From contig NZ_CP128399.1 of the NCBI RefSeq assembly GCF_030389965.1, positions 372,001 through 436,000 on the forward strand: DNA of 64,000 nt. The letters are read 5' to 3'. Position numbers and translations under genes: made by a program. Position 1 is the first letter of the stretch. Each line of letters begins with the position of its first letter. The notes under the pieces were generated by a model. The model did no database searches and was not told where the DNA came from. It worked only from the letters and a program-made list of their open reading frames with translations. The stretch comes from Candidatus Chlorohelix allophototropha (GTDB taxonomy: Bacteria; Chloroflexota; Chloroflexia; Chloroheliales; Chloroheliaceae). This document shows, piece after piece, positions 16,935 through 26,143 of this stretch.

Positions 16935-18153
16935 ATTTGCTACCGTACAGATATAAAGGAGAGGAAAAGGAGGAGAAGGTTGAGGCAGAGTGGTAAACTG
17001 TAGTTTTCTTACCGACCAAAGTAGAAAGCAAAAGGATACCAAAATGAGTGACAACCTTCGCCGACATCGTGCCATAAAACAGCAATTGTTGCAACTCCAC
17101 CCACAAGCGCAGGGGCGCGAATTACAATATTTAACAATTCTAGCGATGGTGATCAGTGGGATTGTAGGTAGTCGGCATAGTGCGTTGCCTAATATCGCCG
17201 CCAAAGTGCCAGATAAAACTAAACGGGAAAGCCGCATCATCCGAATGCGCCGATTGCTCAAAAATGATAACTTTAACCAAAAAGTGGTGTATGCTCCTTT
17301 CGCCAAACAATTGCTGAGTAGCCTGTGTCATTGTCCACTGGTACTGGTGATAGATGGCAGTCAGGTTGGTGCTGGTGGAATGGGCTTAGTAATCAGTGTA
17401 GTATATCAGGGGCGGGCTTTACCTTTGGGTTGGTTGGTGGTTAAGGCTAAAAAGGGACATTTAGCTCAAGCTTTGCACATCAGATTGTTAAAGCAAGTTC
17501 ACTCGTTGGTTCCGTCTGGTAGCCAAGTAGTCTTTTTGGGTGATGGTGAATTCGATGGCTGTCGTTTGTTAAGACGGTTAGATTATTACGGTTGGCAGTA
17601 TGTCTGTCGTACTGCTAAAAATAGCCAGGTCTGGTTGGATGAACAAGCTCATTATGCCATCAGTAAGTTAGGGGTTCAGCCTGGTCAGGTAGTGAGTCAG
17701 AGCGGCGTAGCATTCAGCAAACACGAGTACGGACCAGTACTGGTCATAGCGGTCTGGCAAAAGCCTTACCGTGAGCCACTTTATCTGGTGAGTAATTTGG
17801 CTCTAGCCCAGGAAGCAATCCGGTACTACAAAAAGAGGTTTAGGATTGAAACCTTCTTTTCCGATAGCAAGAGCCGAGGGTTTCGGCTGGACAAGAGCCA
17901 TTTGGATGACCCTAAACGGCTAGAAAGGTTATTGTTAGCGGCTTGTCTGGCTTATCTTTGGATTGTACATCTGGGTACGATAGCTTTAGCTGAAGGCTGG
18001 AACCGGGTCATTCATCGCACCGAACGACTGGATTTGAGCCTGTTCAATTTAGGTTTGAACCTGCTTGAGCATTTTTTGAATGAACATTTACCCTTACCAG
18101 TCGCCTTTATCCCTTTTCTTTTAGAGGATTTCTAATTGTGTACGGTAGCAAAT
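16935..18153 (+). mobile_element. insertion sequence of the IS4 superfamily, 1219 bp
   Basis: Terminal inverted repeats ATTTGCTACCGTACA (16935-16949) and its perfect complement (18139-18153) bound the element. The 6-bp sequence GAAAAG is duplicated directly outside both ends (16929-16934 and 18154-18159), the expected target duplication. A single transposase gene fills the inside. The element looks complete. It sits 66 bp upstream of the gltX start codon, in the same orientation. Confidence 0.93.
17044..18135 (+). CDS. IS4-superfamily transposase
   Basis: DDE transposase of 363 aa. The catalytic acids are visible in LVIDGSQVG (D1), FLGDGEFDG (D2) and the YREK signature, Y-x2-R-x3-E-x6-K, in YKKRFRIETFFSDSK. 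The frame is open further upstream, but ATG 17044 has AAGGA about 8 nt before it and starts a normal N-terminus (MSDNLRRHRAIKQQLL). The gene ends 4 bp before the right inverted repeat. No frameshift or stop interrupts it, so it may be active. Confidence 0.9.
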   Translation: MSDNLRRHRAIKQQLLQLHPQAQGRELQYLTILAMVISGIVGSRHSALPNIAAKVPDKTKRESRIIRMRRLLKNDNFNQKVVYAPFAKQLLSSLCHCPLVLVIDGSQVGAGGMGLVISVVYQGRALPLGWLVVKAKKGHLAQALHIRLLKQVHSLVPSGSQVVFLGDGEFDGCRLLRRLDYYGWQYVCRTAKNSQVWLDEQAHYAISKLGVQPGQVVSQSGVAFSKHEYGPVLVIAVWQKPYREPLYLVSNLALAQEAIRYYKKRFRIETFFSDSKSRGFRLDKSHLDDPKRLERLLLAACLAYLWIVHLGTIALAEGWNRVIHRTERLDLSLFNLGLNLLEHFLNEHLPLPVAFIPFLLEDF

Positions 18154-18218
18154 GAAAAGATAGAATTAAAGCCATGTTCTGAACTAATCGTAATCAATAA
18201 CAAAGGAGAACTGCTTAA

Positions 18219-19742
18219 ATGACAACTGATGTGGCGCGTCCAGCCCGTACTCGCTACGCGCCCAGCCCTACAGGATACCCTCATATCGGTAATCTTCGCA
18301 CTGCTGTATTTGCTTTTTTGCTAGCGCGTAAGACCGGAGGTCAATTTATCCTGCGCATAGAAGATACCGACCAGAAACGTAAAGTAGAAGGCTCTTTAGA
18401 TGCGATTCGCGATTCGCTTAACTGGCTTGGAATTGATTATGATGAAGGACCCGATAAAGGCGGTCCACATTCACCTTATTTCCAAAGCGAGCGGTTGCCC
18501 TTCTATCAGAGCTATGCCAGGCAGTTGATTGAGCAGGGAAATGCGTATTATTGTTATTGCAGCCCGGAACGGCTTGAAGCAGTTAATAAGACACGCCAAG
18601 CTCAGAAGGTTCCACCCGGTTATGATCGCCATTGTCGTAATATTAGCCAAGAAGAGCGCCAAGCCGCGCTTGATGCCGGTATTAAGCCGGTAGTACGTTT
18701 TAGAGTACCTCTGGAAGGTAAAACCAGCTACAATGATTATTTGAGGGGAACAATCTCTTTTGATAATTCCACTATAAATGATCAGGTCATTCTCAAATCC
18801 GATGGGTTTCCGACATATCACCTTGCCTATATGGTGGATGATTACTTAATGGGTGTAACCCATGTGATGCGCGGGCAAGAATGGATTCCGAGCGTGCCGT
18901 TGCACATCTTGCTTTATAAGGCTCTGAATTTCCCGATTCCGATTTTGGTACATGTGCCGCTCATTCTTAACCCGCCCGGAGAAAAGGGTAAATTGAGCAA
19001 GCGAAATAGCGCAGTCTCGGTTGTCGAATATCGAAAAGCCGGATACGTGGCGGAAGCTTTATTAAATTATTTGGTGTTGCTCGGCTGGAGCTATGACGAT
19101 AAAACTGAAATATTCACATTGCCAGAGCTTATAGAAAAATTCGAGATTAATCGCATTCAGACAACCGATGCGCGCTTCTCACCCGAAAAACTGGAATGGA
19201 TTAATGCTTATTACATTAATCATATTCTTAGCGAAGAAGATTTTGCTCGCCGTTGTTTGCCTTTCTTGACAGAGGCTGGTTTGCTTACTCAGGAAGAGGC
19301 TGAAAACGTTGAATCGGATCAGGTACGCTGGCGTTATATAGTTGAAGCTTGCCGTCTGGCGAAAGATAAGGCTAAAACACTGCTTGAAGTAGCCCCCGAA
19401 GTGGATTTTGCATTTAAGAATGCCGAAAGTCTGGAATATCCCGCCGAAGACTTAATCGGCAAGAATGATGGCAAAGAGGGCGCGATACGTGTTCTGGGAG
19501 GAATAATTGCTAAACTAAAAGCAATTTCTGCCTCAGCTTATAGCGACAGAGACTTGTTGTTAGCAGCGTTGGATGAAGTAGCCGCAGAACTCGAACTAAA
19601 GCGAGGTCAGGTTTTGTGGTGTCCACGTGTAGCTTTATCGGGAAAAACTCGCTCACCGGGCTGCCCTGAAATGTTTATTTTATTGGGGGTCGAAGAATCT
19701 GTTAAACGTATGGAGCTAGCCATCAGTAAATTGAAAGGCTAA
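18219..19742 (+). CDS. gltX: glutamate--tRNA ligase
   Basis: Class I aminoacyl-tRNA synthetase charging tRNA-Glu, and probably tRNA-Gln in organisms using the amidotransferase route. The 507-aa protein has the HIGH-type motif (PHIGN, 21-25, in RYAPSPTGYPHIGNLRTA), the GEGKLSKR-type motif as KGKLSKR (256-262) and a C-terminal anticodon-binding domain. AAAGGAG lies about 10 nt upstream of ATG. The IS4-type element ends 66 bp before the start, so the native promoter has probably been displaced. Confidence 0.96.
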   Translation: MTTDVARPARTRYAPSPTGYPHIGNLRTAVFAFLLARKTGGQFILRIEDTDQKRKVEGSLDAIRDSLNWLGIDYDEGPDKGGPHSPYFQSERLPFYQSYARQLIEQGNAYYCYCSPERLEAVNKTRQAQKVPPGYDRHCRNISQEERQAALDAGIKPVVRFRVPLEGKTSYNDYLRGTISFDNSTINDQVILKSDGFPTYHLAYMVDDYLMGVTHVMRGQEWIPSVPLHILLYKALNFPIPILVHVPLILNPPGEKGKLSKRNSAVSVVEYRKAGYVAEALLNYLVLLGWSYDDKTEIFTLPELIEKFEINRIQTTDARFSPEKLEWINAYYINHILSEEDFARRCLPFLTEAGLLTQEEAENVESDQVRWRYIVEACRLAKDKAKTLLEVAPEVDFAFKNAESLEYPAEDLIGKNDGKEGAIRVLGGIIAKLKAISASAYSDRDLLLAALDEVAAELELKRGQVLWCPRVALSGKTRSPGCPEMFILLGVEESVKRMELAISKLKG

Positions 19743-19787
19743 AAGCCGCGGCGGGTTTGAATTATCACAAAGTTTGTAACTTTTAGG

Positions 19788-19814
19788 AGGTTTGCCTATC
19801 TAGGTAAACCTTTT
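19788..19814 (+). terminator. terminator after gltX
   Basis: AGGTTTGCCTA (19788-19798) and TAGGTAAACCT (19801-19811) form a long stem with one G-U pair and a very short loop, followed by four T residues. It lies 45 bp after the gltX stop. Confidence 0.7.
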
Positions 19815-20007
19815 AATATATCTACAGAATTTGGATAAAAAGCATATAAAAGTTAGATAATGCACTCTGTAGCTGTTAAGAATATAAATAAGGCGGTGTG
19901 ATTACCACAGCAACCCCCAAATAGAGGGTATATTACCCCGAAATTGTAGTCCAAATCACAGCGAACAGGCTATTAGAAAGCTAAACTTGTGAAAATAGTT
20001 AGTAGAG

Positions 20008-21348
20008 GTGGAAACCTTACTATTCGCGTCTCGCCTTCTTTTTGCACTACTCTTTAGCTTAGCTTGGTCAGTTTTATTTTTCCTGAAAGGAAAAGTCTTT
20101 CATATGTCACAAAGAGAATTCCAGAAAGACTTAGAGCAACTCCCCAGTGGGCTTATTACTAATCTGGTGTCTCGTGTGGCGGCACAGTCTAAGAATAATT
20201 GGCTGGCAAATAATGATGAGCGAGATGTAGGTGAAGTGGGAAAAAGCATAAATGACTTAACCCCTTCATTGACCAATTACCATTTCAAGCTGTGGAATCT
20301 GCTTGGTAATGCGCTTGCGACCGGAAACTTCAGTGAAGTTGCCCATTTGGTTGAAGAAGAAGGACGGGCACTGGCTAACCGGAGAGCGCCATTACAGGCG
20401 GTAATGGATAATACCTCAGCTTGTTTGAGTCACTGGGTTAGCATGATTCTTAATGAGGCTGAGAAAGATGGGGCAAATATAGCCCAACCTCGCGCTTTTC
20501 AGGCGTTAGTACGCCGCTTAAACCAATTGCAAAGTCGCTTGCTTATTGCGATGGTAAGTGGTTTCAACGAACAGATAGAAAGTGGAGACGTTTGGCTTCA
20601 TCGCCCCTCAGAACACCGCTCTATCAAAGAACTATTGCCCTCCCATCAAAATCTGTCAGATAGCTTTTCCGATCAATTGGCTTCGATTACAGGAGAATAC
20701 TCGATTAGCCGTTATCGCGCGGGTGTGCCTATATTCAGCGATAACCACGATGTGCAGCGAAGCCGCTTTTACTTTATTCGTTTTGGTACGGTGCAAATCC
20801 AAGAATACTTACCTGATGGACGCGCTTTAACCTTGACTATTTTAGGTAAAGGCGATGTATTCGCTCGTTTTGCCGGAGGTTCAAGTTCAAGCCAAACCAA
20901 TTACTTTAAGGATTTTCAAGCCGAGACAATGCGCGAATCCGAATTGGTGTGGGTAGATGAAACTGCCCTTTTACGCGCTATGGAACGTTCTCCAGTGGTA
21001 GCTGCCGGTATTATCAAGAGTTTTTCTACTCAACTTGCCAGTGTTCAGCAGCTTATTCAGGGGTTGCTAGGACGAGACGTTTCCGTTAGGTTAGCACACT
21101 TATTGCTTAAATTGGCGGATGAGTTTGGGGTTCAAAAACAGGCTGGCAGTATTTATATTGATTATCCGCTAAGTCATCAGCGGTTAGCCGATATGATGGG
21201 TAGTAACCGGGTCACGGTGACCCGGCAACTCAGCGAATTACAAAAACAAGGTATCCTTGAAATTCAGCGCCGCTCGATTACGCTCTTTAACCGAAAGCTG
21301 CTTGAGTCTTTCGGTCCGTGGAGCACAAACGGTCAATACGTCAGATAA
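20008..21348 (+). CDS. CRP/FNR-family regulator with N-terminal hydrophobic segment and helical domain
   Basis: A 446-aa protein, about twice the length of ordinary CRP/FNR proteins. Residues 3-27 are hydrophobic (LLFASRLLFALLFSLAWSVLFF) and could be a membrane anchor. Residues 80-200 form a predicted all-helical domain with conserved-looking Trp and Glu positions. Residues 230-345 are a cyclic-nucleotide-binding fold (YLPDGRALTLTILGKGDVFA). Residues 357-432 are a CRP-type winged helix with LSHQRLADMMGSNRVTVTRQ. The start is GTG 20008; ATG 20104 (behind AAGGA) would remove the hydrophobic part, so the anchor depends on the start. No FNR-type cysteines are seen. Confidence 0.8.
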   Translation: METLLFASRLLFALLFSLAWSVLFFLKGKVFHMSQREFQKDLEQLPSGLITNLVSRVAAQSKNNWLANNDERDVGEVGKSINDLTPSLTNYHFKLWNLLGNALATGNFSEVAHLVEEEGRALANRRAPLQAVMDNTSACLSHWVSMILNEAEKDGANIAQPRAFQALVRRLNQLQSRLLIAMVSGFNEQIESGDVWLHRPSEHRSIKELLPSHQNLSDSFSDQLASITGEYSISRYRAGVPIFSDNHDVQRSRFYFIRFGTVQIQEYLPDGRALTLTILGKGDVFARFAGGSSSSQTNYFKDFQAETMRESELVWVDETALLRAMERSPVVAAGIIKSFSTQLASVQQLIQGLLGRDVSVRLAHLLLKLADEFGVQKQAGSIYIDYPLSHQRLADMMGSNRVTVTRQLSELQKQGILEIQRRSITLFNRKLLESFGPWSTNGQYVR

Positions 21349-22484
21349 CCTTTACTAACACTTGACTCGCGCCCAACCAGCCCCAACATTACAAGCTGGT
21401 TGGGTTTTGAAGTATCAACCTCAAACCGCGCCCGCTCGAACCACTGAATCAGCTTTGAACCATCCTGATATGCTTCAGCAATCGGATAACCGAATTGCAT
21501 TACACCACCGCCATTAGTCCATGCTTTTACAAATGCGCCGGAAATCCAATGTCCAGTTTCGGGGTAATATTGAGCCTGATCATCAGGCGTATTTGTACCA
21601 TCAATGGCGGGTTCAGCTTCACCAGCTTCTCTACCTAGCGCCCGCAGCAACACACTGTACTCAGTAGGATTCTCAGGATGATATTCAAGCACTCCACGCT
21701 CAAAATATTGCACCGTCATGCCCTTTTCTTGGAACTCTTCACTTATGGGATATCCGAGGTTGAGTACACTACCGTGTGTGCGCCAATAAGCAAGAAAACC
21801 GAATCCGGAATAATGTTGAGTGATTGGAAAGTACCATACGTCGCCGCTACTGTAATTATTGGTTTGCGGGGCGCTTTGGGCTGCAAATGGTCCGCTGATA
21901 GGTAAACCGTTAGTTGGAGTCGAAATCACAGGCGCAATCGGTAATGGGTTAGCAGTGGCAGAAGGATTTGAGAGTGTTGCCGCTATCTGGAATTCTTTGT
22001 TGTAATAATGTTCATCTACCCAATTCAAGAAAATGGATTGTTGCAAAATAGGGCGATCGATATTAGTCGGTGCAATCGTAGAGATTGTAGCTTGCGCTTT
22101 ATATCCAACCTTGACTGAACCAATAGCCAAGTGAATCTGATTATCTTTTCGGGATAGTGTCCACCCACTACCGCTAGGGTCAAACCCGCTGAATTGTTGA
22201 TCGCCCGCCATCACTAGCACTACCTCTAGGTTATTGGCATCAAGCGGACCTTGCACCGATACTTTTACGGTGTAAGATAAAGGCTGCCCTGCTATCACCG
22301 GGTTGGGCGTAAGCATGGTATTCACCCCATCGATACTGGCATTGGCAGAAGGTGTAACGGGTTTTGGTTTGTGGGGCGGAGGTGCAGCGAAGGTAAATTG
22401 CACACTAAAAAGACATATCCCTAAAAGACATAATAGCGTGATTGCGCCGGATTTGATTAGAAAAGAAAAGTTGTTTTTGTGCAT
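21333..22484 (-). CDS. secreted protein with two C-terminal Chloroflexi-type aromatic repeats
   Basis: A 383-aa exported protein. A signal peptide ends near FTFA-A; a Pro-rich linker leads to a beta-rich domain (about 45-165), and the C-terminus has two repeats of about 70 residues. The first runs from YFPITQHY to LLRALGREA and the second from YYPETGHWISGAF to LGLVGRES; both share G(Y/F)PI(S/A)E and the FER motif. Such repeats are frequent in secreted Chloroflexota proteins and probably bind a surface ligand, by analogy. ATG 22484 is preferred over an upstream GTG because it gives a clean signal peptide. The 3' end overlaps the CRP-family gene by 16 nt. Confidence 0.75.
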   Translation of the reverse strand: MHKNNFSFLIKSGAITLLCLLGICLFSVQFTFAAPPPHKPKPVTPSANASIDGVNTMLTPNPVIAGQPLSYTVKVSVQGPLDANNLEVVLVMAGDQQFSGFDPSGSGWTLSRKDNQIHLAIGSVKVGYKAQATISTIAPTNIDRPILQQSIFLNWVDEHYYNKEFQIAATLSNPSATANPLPIAPVISTPTNGLPISGPFAAQSAPQTNNYSSGDVWYFPITQHYSGFGFLAYWRTHGSVLNLGYPISEEFQEKGMTVQYFERGVLEYHPENPTEYSVLLRALGREAGEAEPAIDGTNTPDDQAQYYPETGHWISGAFVKAWTNGGGVMQFGYPIAEAYQDGSKLIQWFERARFEVDTSKPNQLVMLGLVGRESSVSKGYLTY

Positions 22485-22593
22485 TATTTTACAATTTTGA
22501 TAAAAAGACCTAAAACCGCCTATTTCCACTTAATATTTTACAGATCAAAAATCTTAAATGAGTCAAATATATGTAAGAAAGTTGCAAAGTTTC

Positions 22594-22620
22594 AAAAAAA
22601 AGGCAACCATTTAGGTTGCC
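22594..22620 (-). terminator. terminator after the 89-aa gene
   Basis: GGCAACC (22602-22608) pairs with GGTTGCC (22614-22620) around ATTTA. The A8 run on the plus strand gives a T-run after the stem for minus-strand transcription. Confidence 0.85.
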
Positions 22621-22650
22621 GCTAGGAAGATTCCTTAATTCAATCGAAAT

Positions 22651-22920
22651 TTATTCGTCAGCTTCTAAAATCGCTTCAGCTTCTTCTCGGGCTTCGGATT
22701 GGGTAGTGAAAGGTCCAATCGCATCTTCTTCATAATTAGAGCCATTGATTCTGCCGAAAGGAACTACATAGAAACCATCTGTGCGTTCTACTACGCGGGC
22801 ACAATTTGCATCCAAAACCTTGAACCAGTCCATCAGGTAGTAATCAAACTCACCCACGAGTTCCACAACATACTCCCCGTGTTCAATCTCGTGTTTATTG
22901 GGCGATAACACTGCCGCCAT
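22651..22920 (-). CDS. small acidic conserved hypothetical protein
   Basis: An 89-aa soluble acidic protein with aromatic-rich middle (FDYYLMDWFKVLDANCARVV) and a Glu/Ala-rich C-terminal helix (TQSEAREEAEAILEADE). I do not recognise the family. AAGGAGAA about 7 nt before the ATG and a dedicated terminator make it a convincing gene. It is monocistronic, downstream of a structured inverted repeat that separates it from the GT9 gene. Confidence 0.7.
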   Translation of the reverse strand: MAAVLSPNKHEIEHGEYVVELVGEFDYYLMDWFKVLDANCARVVERTDGFYVVPFGRINGSNYEEDAIGPFTTQSEAREEAEAILEADE

Positions 22921-23080
22921 GGTGGTTCTCCTTTCAAAGTTTCCGGGACGTCTTCCCGAATGGTTAAAAACAATACGTTATAGATTTCACAAGGTATTAT
23001 AATATATTCGAGCCGTTTTGAACAGGGGTTTCCAGTTATAAAAATCACAGAAATGGATAGAAATTTATAGAAACATAGTA

Positions 23081-23153
23081 AAAAACTATAAATTGCCCCC
23101 AAAAAGGGAATAGGGGCAGCCTATTACCTCAATAGGGATAATTTATAGTTTTT
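23081..23153. repeat. 73-bp inverted-repeat element
   Basis: AAAAACTATAAATT (23081-23094) and AATTTATAGTTTTT (23140-23153) are perfect 14-bp inverted repeats enclosing 45 bp that contain further short complementary tracts (GCCCC/GGGGC and AATAGG/CCTATT). It begins 17 bp after the end of the GT9 gene, so it can act as its terminator on the minus strand. Its size and symmetry also fit a small non-coding mobile repeat. Confidence 0.55.
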
Positions 23154-23170
23154 GTGACCGGGGCAGAATC

Positions 23171-24262
23171 TTACAATCGTGGGACTTTAGCTGCTTCCAA
23201 CAATTCCATGCTTAGCTCAACTACAGTTTGGCGGTCGATATAATCCATACAACTACCTGAATTAAGCGCTAGGCAATGGTCGTCTTCGTATTTGAAACTT
23301 TTCCAGCAATTGCGGCAACCTTCTCCGCGTGGGTAAGCTGAAACCACCCAGCGGCCCATTGAGCGGTTATAAGGTCCGGTTACTTCGGGATTAGTAGGTC
23401 CAAACAGCCCAACCCAGCGAGTATCAATTGCCGAAGCGATATGCAATAAGCCCGTATCAACCCCTACACATAAACTGCAATATTTTAACAGGGCAGTTAC
23501 ATTATCGAGAGAGGTCGAGATGAATAGTGGTTTATTGCGGGTCAGATTGAATATTTCTTTAATCAACTCACTATCGGGAGGTGCAAAGAAGAGCGTTGGG
23601 TGCCCCTTTTCTTGCAGAGTATCGCTCAGGTACGCCCATTCTGCTGCTTCCCATTTCTTGATTTTCATATTGCTTTCGGCTACCAATGCAACAGGCTGGC
23701 GTTCGGTGAGGTTATTCTCACTGATAAAATTGGCAGCCCACTCACTTGCACCGGGTGTAATCCATAAGCGGGGATAACGTTGTTCCTGGGGAATTTCAAT
23801 ACCAAGTTCTTCTTCCAATAGTTGCGCCAGACAGTCAAGAGTATGCCTTGCTCCAGGGCGTGGTGGAGTCTGGGGAGTCCAATAACGCGGAAAATCCATG
23901 TTACGTTCCCAAAGATAGAAAGTATTGATAATAAGATCAATATTTCCTCCCAACTCGCGTTTCAGTACCGGACCGGCGAACCATGCCAGCACTTTCTGCG
24001 AAATCAAGTGGCGTAAACGTTGCGCCATCGGTCCCGGTTCTTTTTCAAACCAACTTGGGGTTACAATCTTCACGGGCAAGTCGGGAGTGATCAAGTAGTT
24101 AGCATAAGAGGAAGCCGCCACACTTATATCCGCTTTGGGAAACCTTTGGGCGATAACACGAAGGATAGGTTGCATATTTACAAAATCACCGATGCCGTCT
24201 GCAAAGGGGATTACAAGAATAGTTTCCGGGTCTGCTGCGAAGCCTAATTTTTGTTCCGACAC
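23171..24262 (-). CDS. glycosyltransferase family 9 (heptosyltransferase-like)
   Basis: A 363-aa GT-B enzyme of the ADP-heptose:LPS heptosyltransferase family, which moves sugars from nucleotide donors to surface glycans. The N-terminal motif is ILVIPFADGIGDFVNMQPILR. The donor-site motif is VGVDTGLLHIASAIDTRWVGLFGPTNPE. Near the C-terminus C-R-N-C and a later cysteine pair (HCLALNSGSC) resemble the metal-type cysteine set seen in some family members. GTG 24262 is chosen over an upstream TTG because AGGAG stands about 6 nt before it. Acceptor and sugar are unknown. Confidence 0.82.
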   Translation of the reverse strand: MSEQKLGFAADPETILVIPFADGIGDFVNMQPILRVIAQRFPKADISVAASSYANYLITPDLPVKIVTPSWFEKEPGPMAQRLRHLISQKVLAWFAGPVLKRELGGNIDLIINTFYLWERNMDFPRYWTPQTPPRPGARHTLDCLAQLLEEELGIEIPQEQRYPRLWITPGASEWAANFISENNLTERQPVALVAESNMKIKKWEAAEWAYLSDTLQEKGHPTLFFAPPDSELIKEIFNLTRNKPLFISTSLDNVTALLKYCSLCVGVDTGLLHIASAIDTRWVGLFGPTNPEVTGPYNRSMGRWVVSAYPRGEGCRNCWKSFKYEDDHCLALNSGSCMDYIDRQTVVELSMELLEAAKVPRL

Positions 24263-24645
24263 ATCTTCTCCTGTTAGAGCAGAGCACAATCCTGCAAGCT
24301 TTAGATGGAAGCTTGAAAATTATAACAAATGCATTAAAGGGCTTCAACTTGCAATTGGCGCTTTTTAGCGGAATTAGAATTTGAAGGTTGCCATGCTATA
24401 CTCATTTTATCACTACTAGTTAGATAATTTTGGAAAAGGTGGCTAAATAACCATGAATTTAAGATTAGACGGGAAAGTGGCTATTATTACCGGTTCAAGC
24501 CGTGGTATTGGCGCTGCTATAGCTATAGGTTATGCCGAGGCAGGGGCAAGCTTGCTTTTGGTGAGTCGCAGCACGCCTTCTGAAGAAACGCTAGCTCGCC
24601 TTGAGGCTACAGGTCAGCCCTACTATTGCTTAAGTTCTGACCTGA

Positions 24646-26143
24646 TTGACGTTTAGATAAACCAAAGGGCAAGCAGTGTTGGCACAACTTGCCCAGACGA
24701 GTAATGTTCTAATTGAGAAAGGACACTACTCGTATGAACCTTAACACACTTAAAGAATTTCGGCACGAAATCTATGACTGCTTTGAATACGCCAGTGACG
24801 CATTGTTTAATCTGGCGGATGCCCTTATGACAGAAAGCCAGGCTCAATCGGTACTGGAACTGACCCTTTCGCCCAATTTTGAGCGAAAATGGCCCAGTTT
24901 GTATGAGGCTTTGCAAATGGGTCAAGTTAACCAAACTCGCTTCGAGCAAACCATGGTGCGCTACGCCCCTCATCCCTTCGATGGTGAAAGATTGGTACTG
25001 GCAGTGGATGCTACCAATATCGAGCGACCCTTTAGCACTACATCTGCAGATCGTGGCTGGCTTTACAAACACAATCTGCCCAATTGTGATAAGCCCGTGA
25101 CCGTGGGTTGGCAATTCTCGACCGTGGTGGTGGTGCCGGCTCAAACCAGTAGCCATACATACATTGTCTCCAACCGCAGGATCAAAACCAGTCAAACACC
25201 AGCAGAGGTAGCCAGCCAGCAACTGAGCGAATTGCGCCCATATTTTGCTGAAAGACCGCTCAATCTGGGAGACCGGTACTACCCCACCAAAGCATTTATT
25301 CAAAATAGCAGTAAGGACTATGACTTGCTGCTGCGGCTCAAGTCTAACCGAGTATTCTATCGAAAAGTGGTGAGAGATGAGCAGAAACGAGGTCGCGGCG
25401 CTCCCGCTAAACACGGTGCTCGTTTCCAATGTAATGATCCCAATACGCACGGTTTGCCGCAGCGAGTGTGGGTTGGGACGGACGAAAATGGACACAAACT
25501 GGTAGTAAGCGCATGGACTGAGCTGCATTTGAGGGAAGCACCTGAACTGGCACTGAGCATAATCCGAATACAGCGTGAGGCAGCCAGTGGTAAAACCCAT
25601 GACCCTCTGGAAAGTTGGTATGTGTGGTCGGGTCAAACTGAGCTTGACCTGACGCAAGTCTGGTCGTATTACAAGAGGCGTTACTCGATAGAACACGGCT
25701 ATCGTTTTGACAAACAAGATTTGTTGTGGGAAAAACCACGCTTGCGCTATCCGAGCCAGTTTGAGTTGTGGACGGCGATAGTCAGTTTGGTACACGACGA
25801 ATTGCAAATCGCTCAAGGCTTGGGCTTGGAAGTGTTGCGACCTTGGGAAAATAGTCAACGACAGCCAAGCCCTCAGCAAATTCGACGAGGCTTGTCCGGA
25901 ATAATTGTGCAGTTGGGCAGTCCGGCCAAAGCCAGCAAAGTGCGAGGAAATGGGAAGGGTCGAGCGGTTGGCACCAAAGTAAGACCGGCTACCCGCTATA
26001 AGGTGGTCAAAAAGGGGTTTTCTACCTCTAATTTGACGAATATTCGCTGTTAAATTTGCTGGTAACTGGCTACAAACTGTCATTCTTTTGTAAGTTCCGA
26101 TACGGGTTTCTATTTCCTATAGCCCCGTTTATCTAAACGTCAA
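24646..26143 (+). mobile_element. insertion sequence of the IS4 superfamily, 1498 bp
   Basis: Perfect 17-bp terminal inverted repeats, TTGACGTTTAGATAAAC at 24646-24662 and its complement at 26127-26143. GACCTGA is duplicated on both sides (24639-24645 and 26144-26150), a 7-bp target duplication. One transposase gene occupies the interior. The element is intact and differs in ends, length and transposase from the IS at 16.9 kb. Confidence 0.95.
24734..26053 (+). CDS. transposase of the IS4 superfamily (IS701-like)
   Basis: A 439-aa DDE transposase. Catalytic acids are visible in LAVDATNIERP (D1), NLGDRYYPTKAF (D2) and the Y-x2-R-x3-E-x6-K signature in YKRRYSIEHGYRFDK. The C-terminus is basic. 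ATG 24734 is chosen over a TTG at 24713; AAAGGA lies about 12 nt upstream. The frame is uninterrupted. The subgroup (IS701-like) is a judgement from general layout only. A long antisense frame across the gene is a shadow. Confidence 0.88.
   Translation: MNLNTLKEFRHEIYDCFEYASDALFNLADALMTESQAQSVLELTLSPNFERKWPSLYEALQMGQVNQTRFEQTMVRYAPHPFDGERLVLAVDATNIERPFSTTSADRGWLYKHNLPNCDKPVTVGWQFSTVVVVPAQTSSHTYIVSNRRIKTSQTPAEVASQQLSELRPYFAERPLNLGDRYYPTKAFIQNSSKDYDLLLRLKSNRVFYRKVVRDEQKRGRGAPAKHGARFQCNDPNTHGLPQRVWVGTDENGHKLVVSAWTELHLREAPELALSIIRIQREAASGKTHDPLESWYVWSGQTELDLTQVWSYYKRRYSIEHGYRFDKQDLLWEKPRLRYPSQFELWTAIVSLVHDELQIAQGLGLEVLRPWENSQRQPSPQQIRRGLSGIIVQLGSPAKASKVRGNGKGRAVGTKVRPATRYKVVKKGFSTSNLTNIRC

Noticed and set aside
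16622-16956. Open frames of about 100 codons on both strands left of the IS4-type element
   Set aside because: Neither has a ribosome binding site or a recognisable family; one runs across the IS border, so it cannot be an ancestral gene.
24653-26083. 476-codon open frame on the minus strand across the IS at 24.6 kb
   Set aside because: It lies antisense to the transposase gene, whose motifs are intact, has no recognisable domain and no ribosome binding site.
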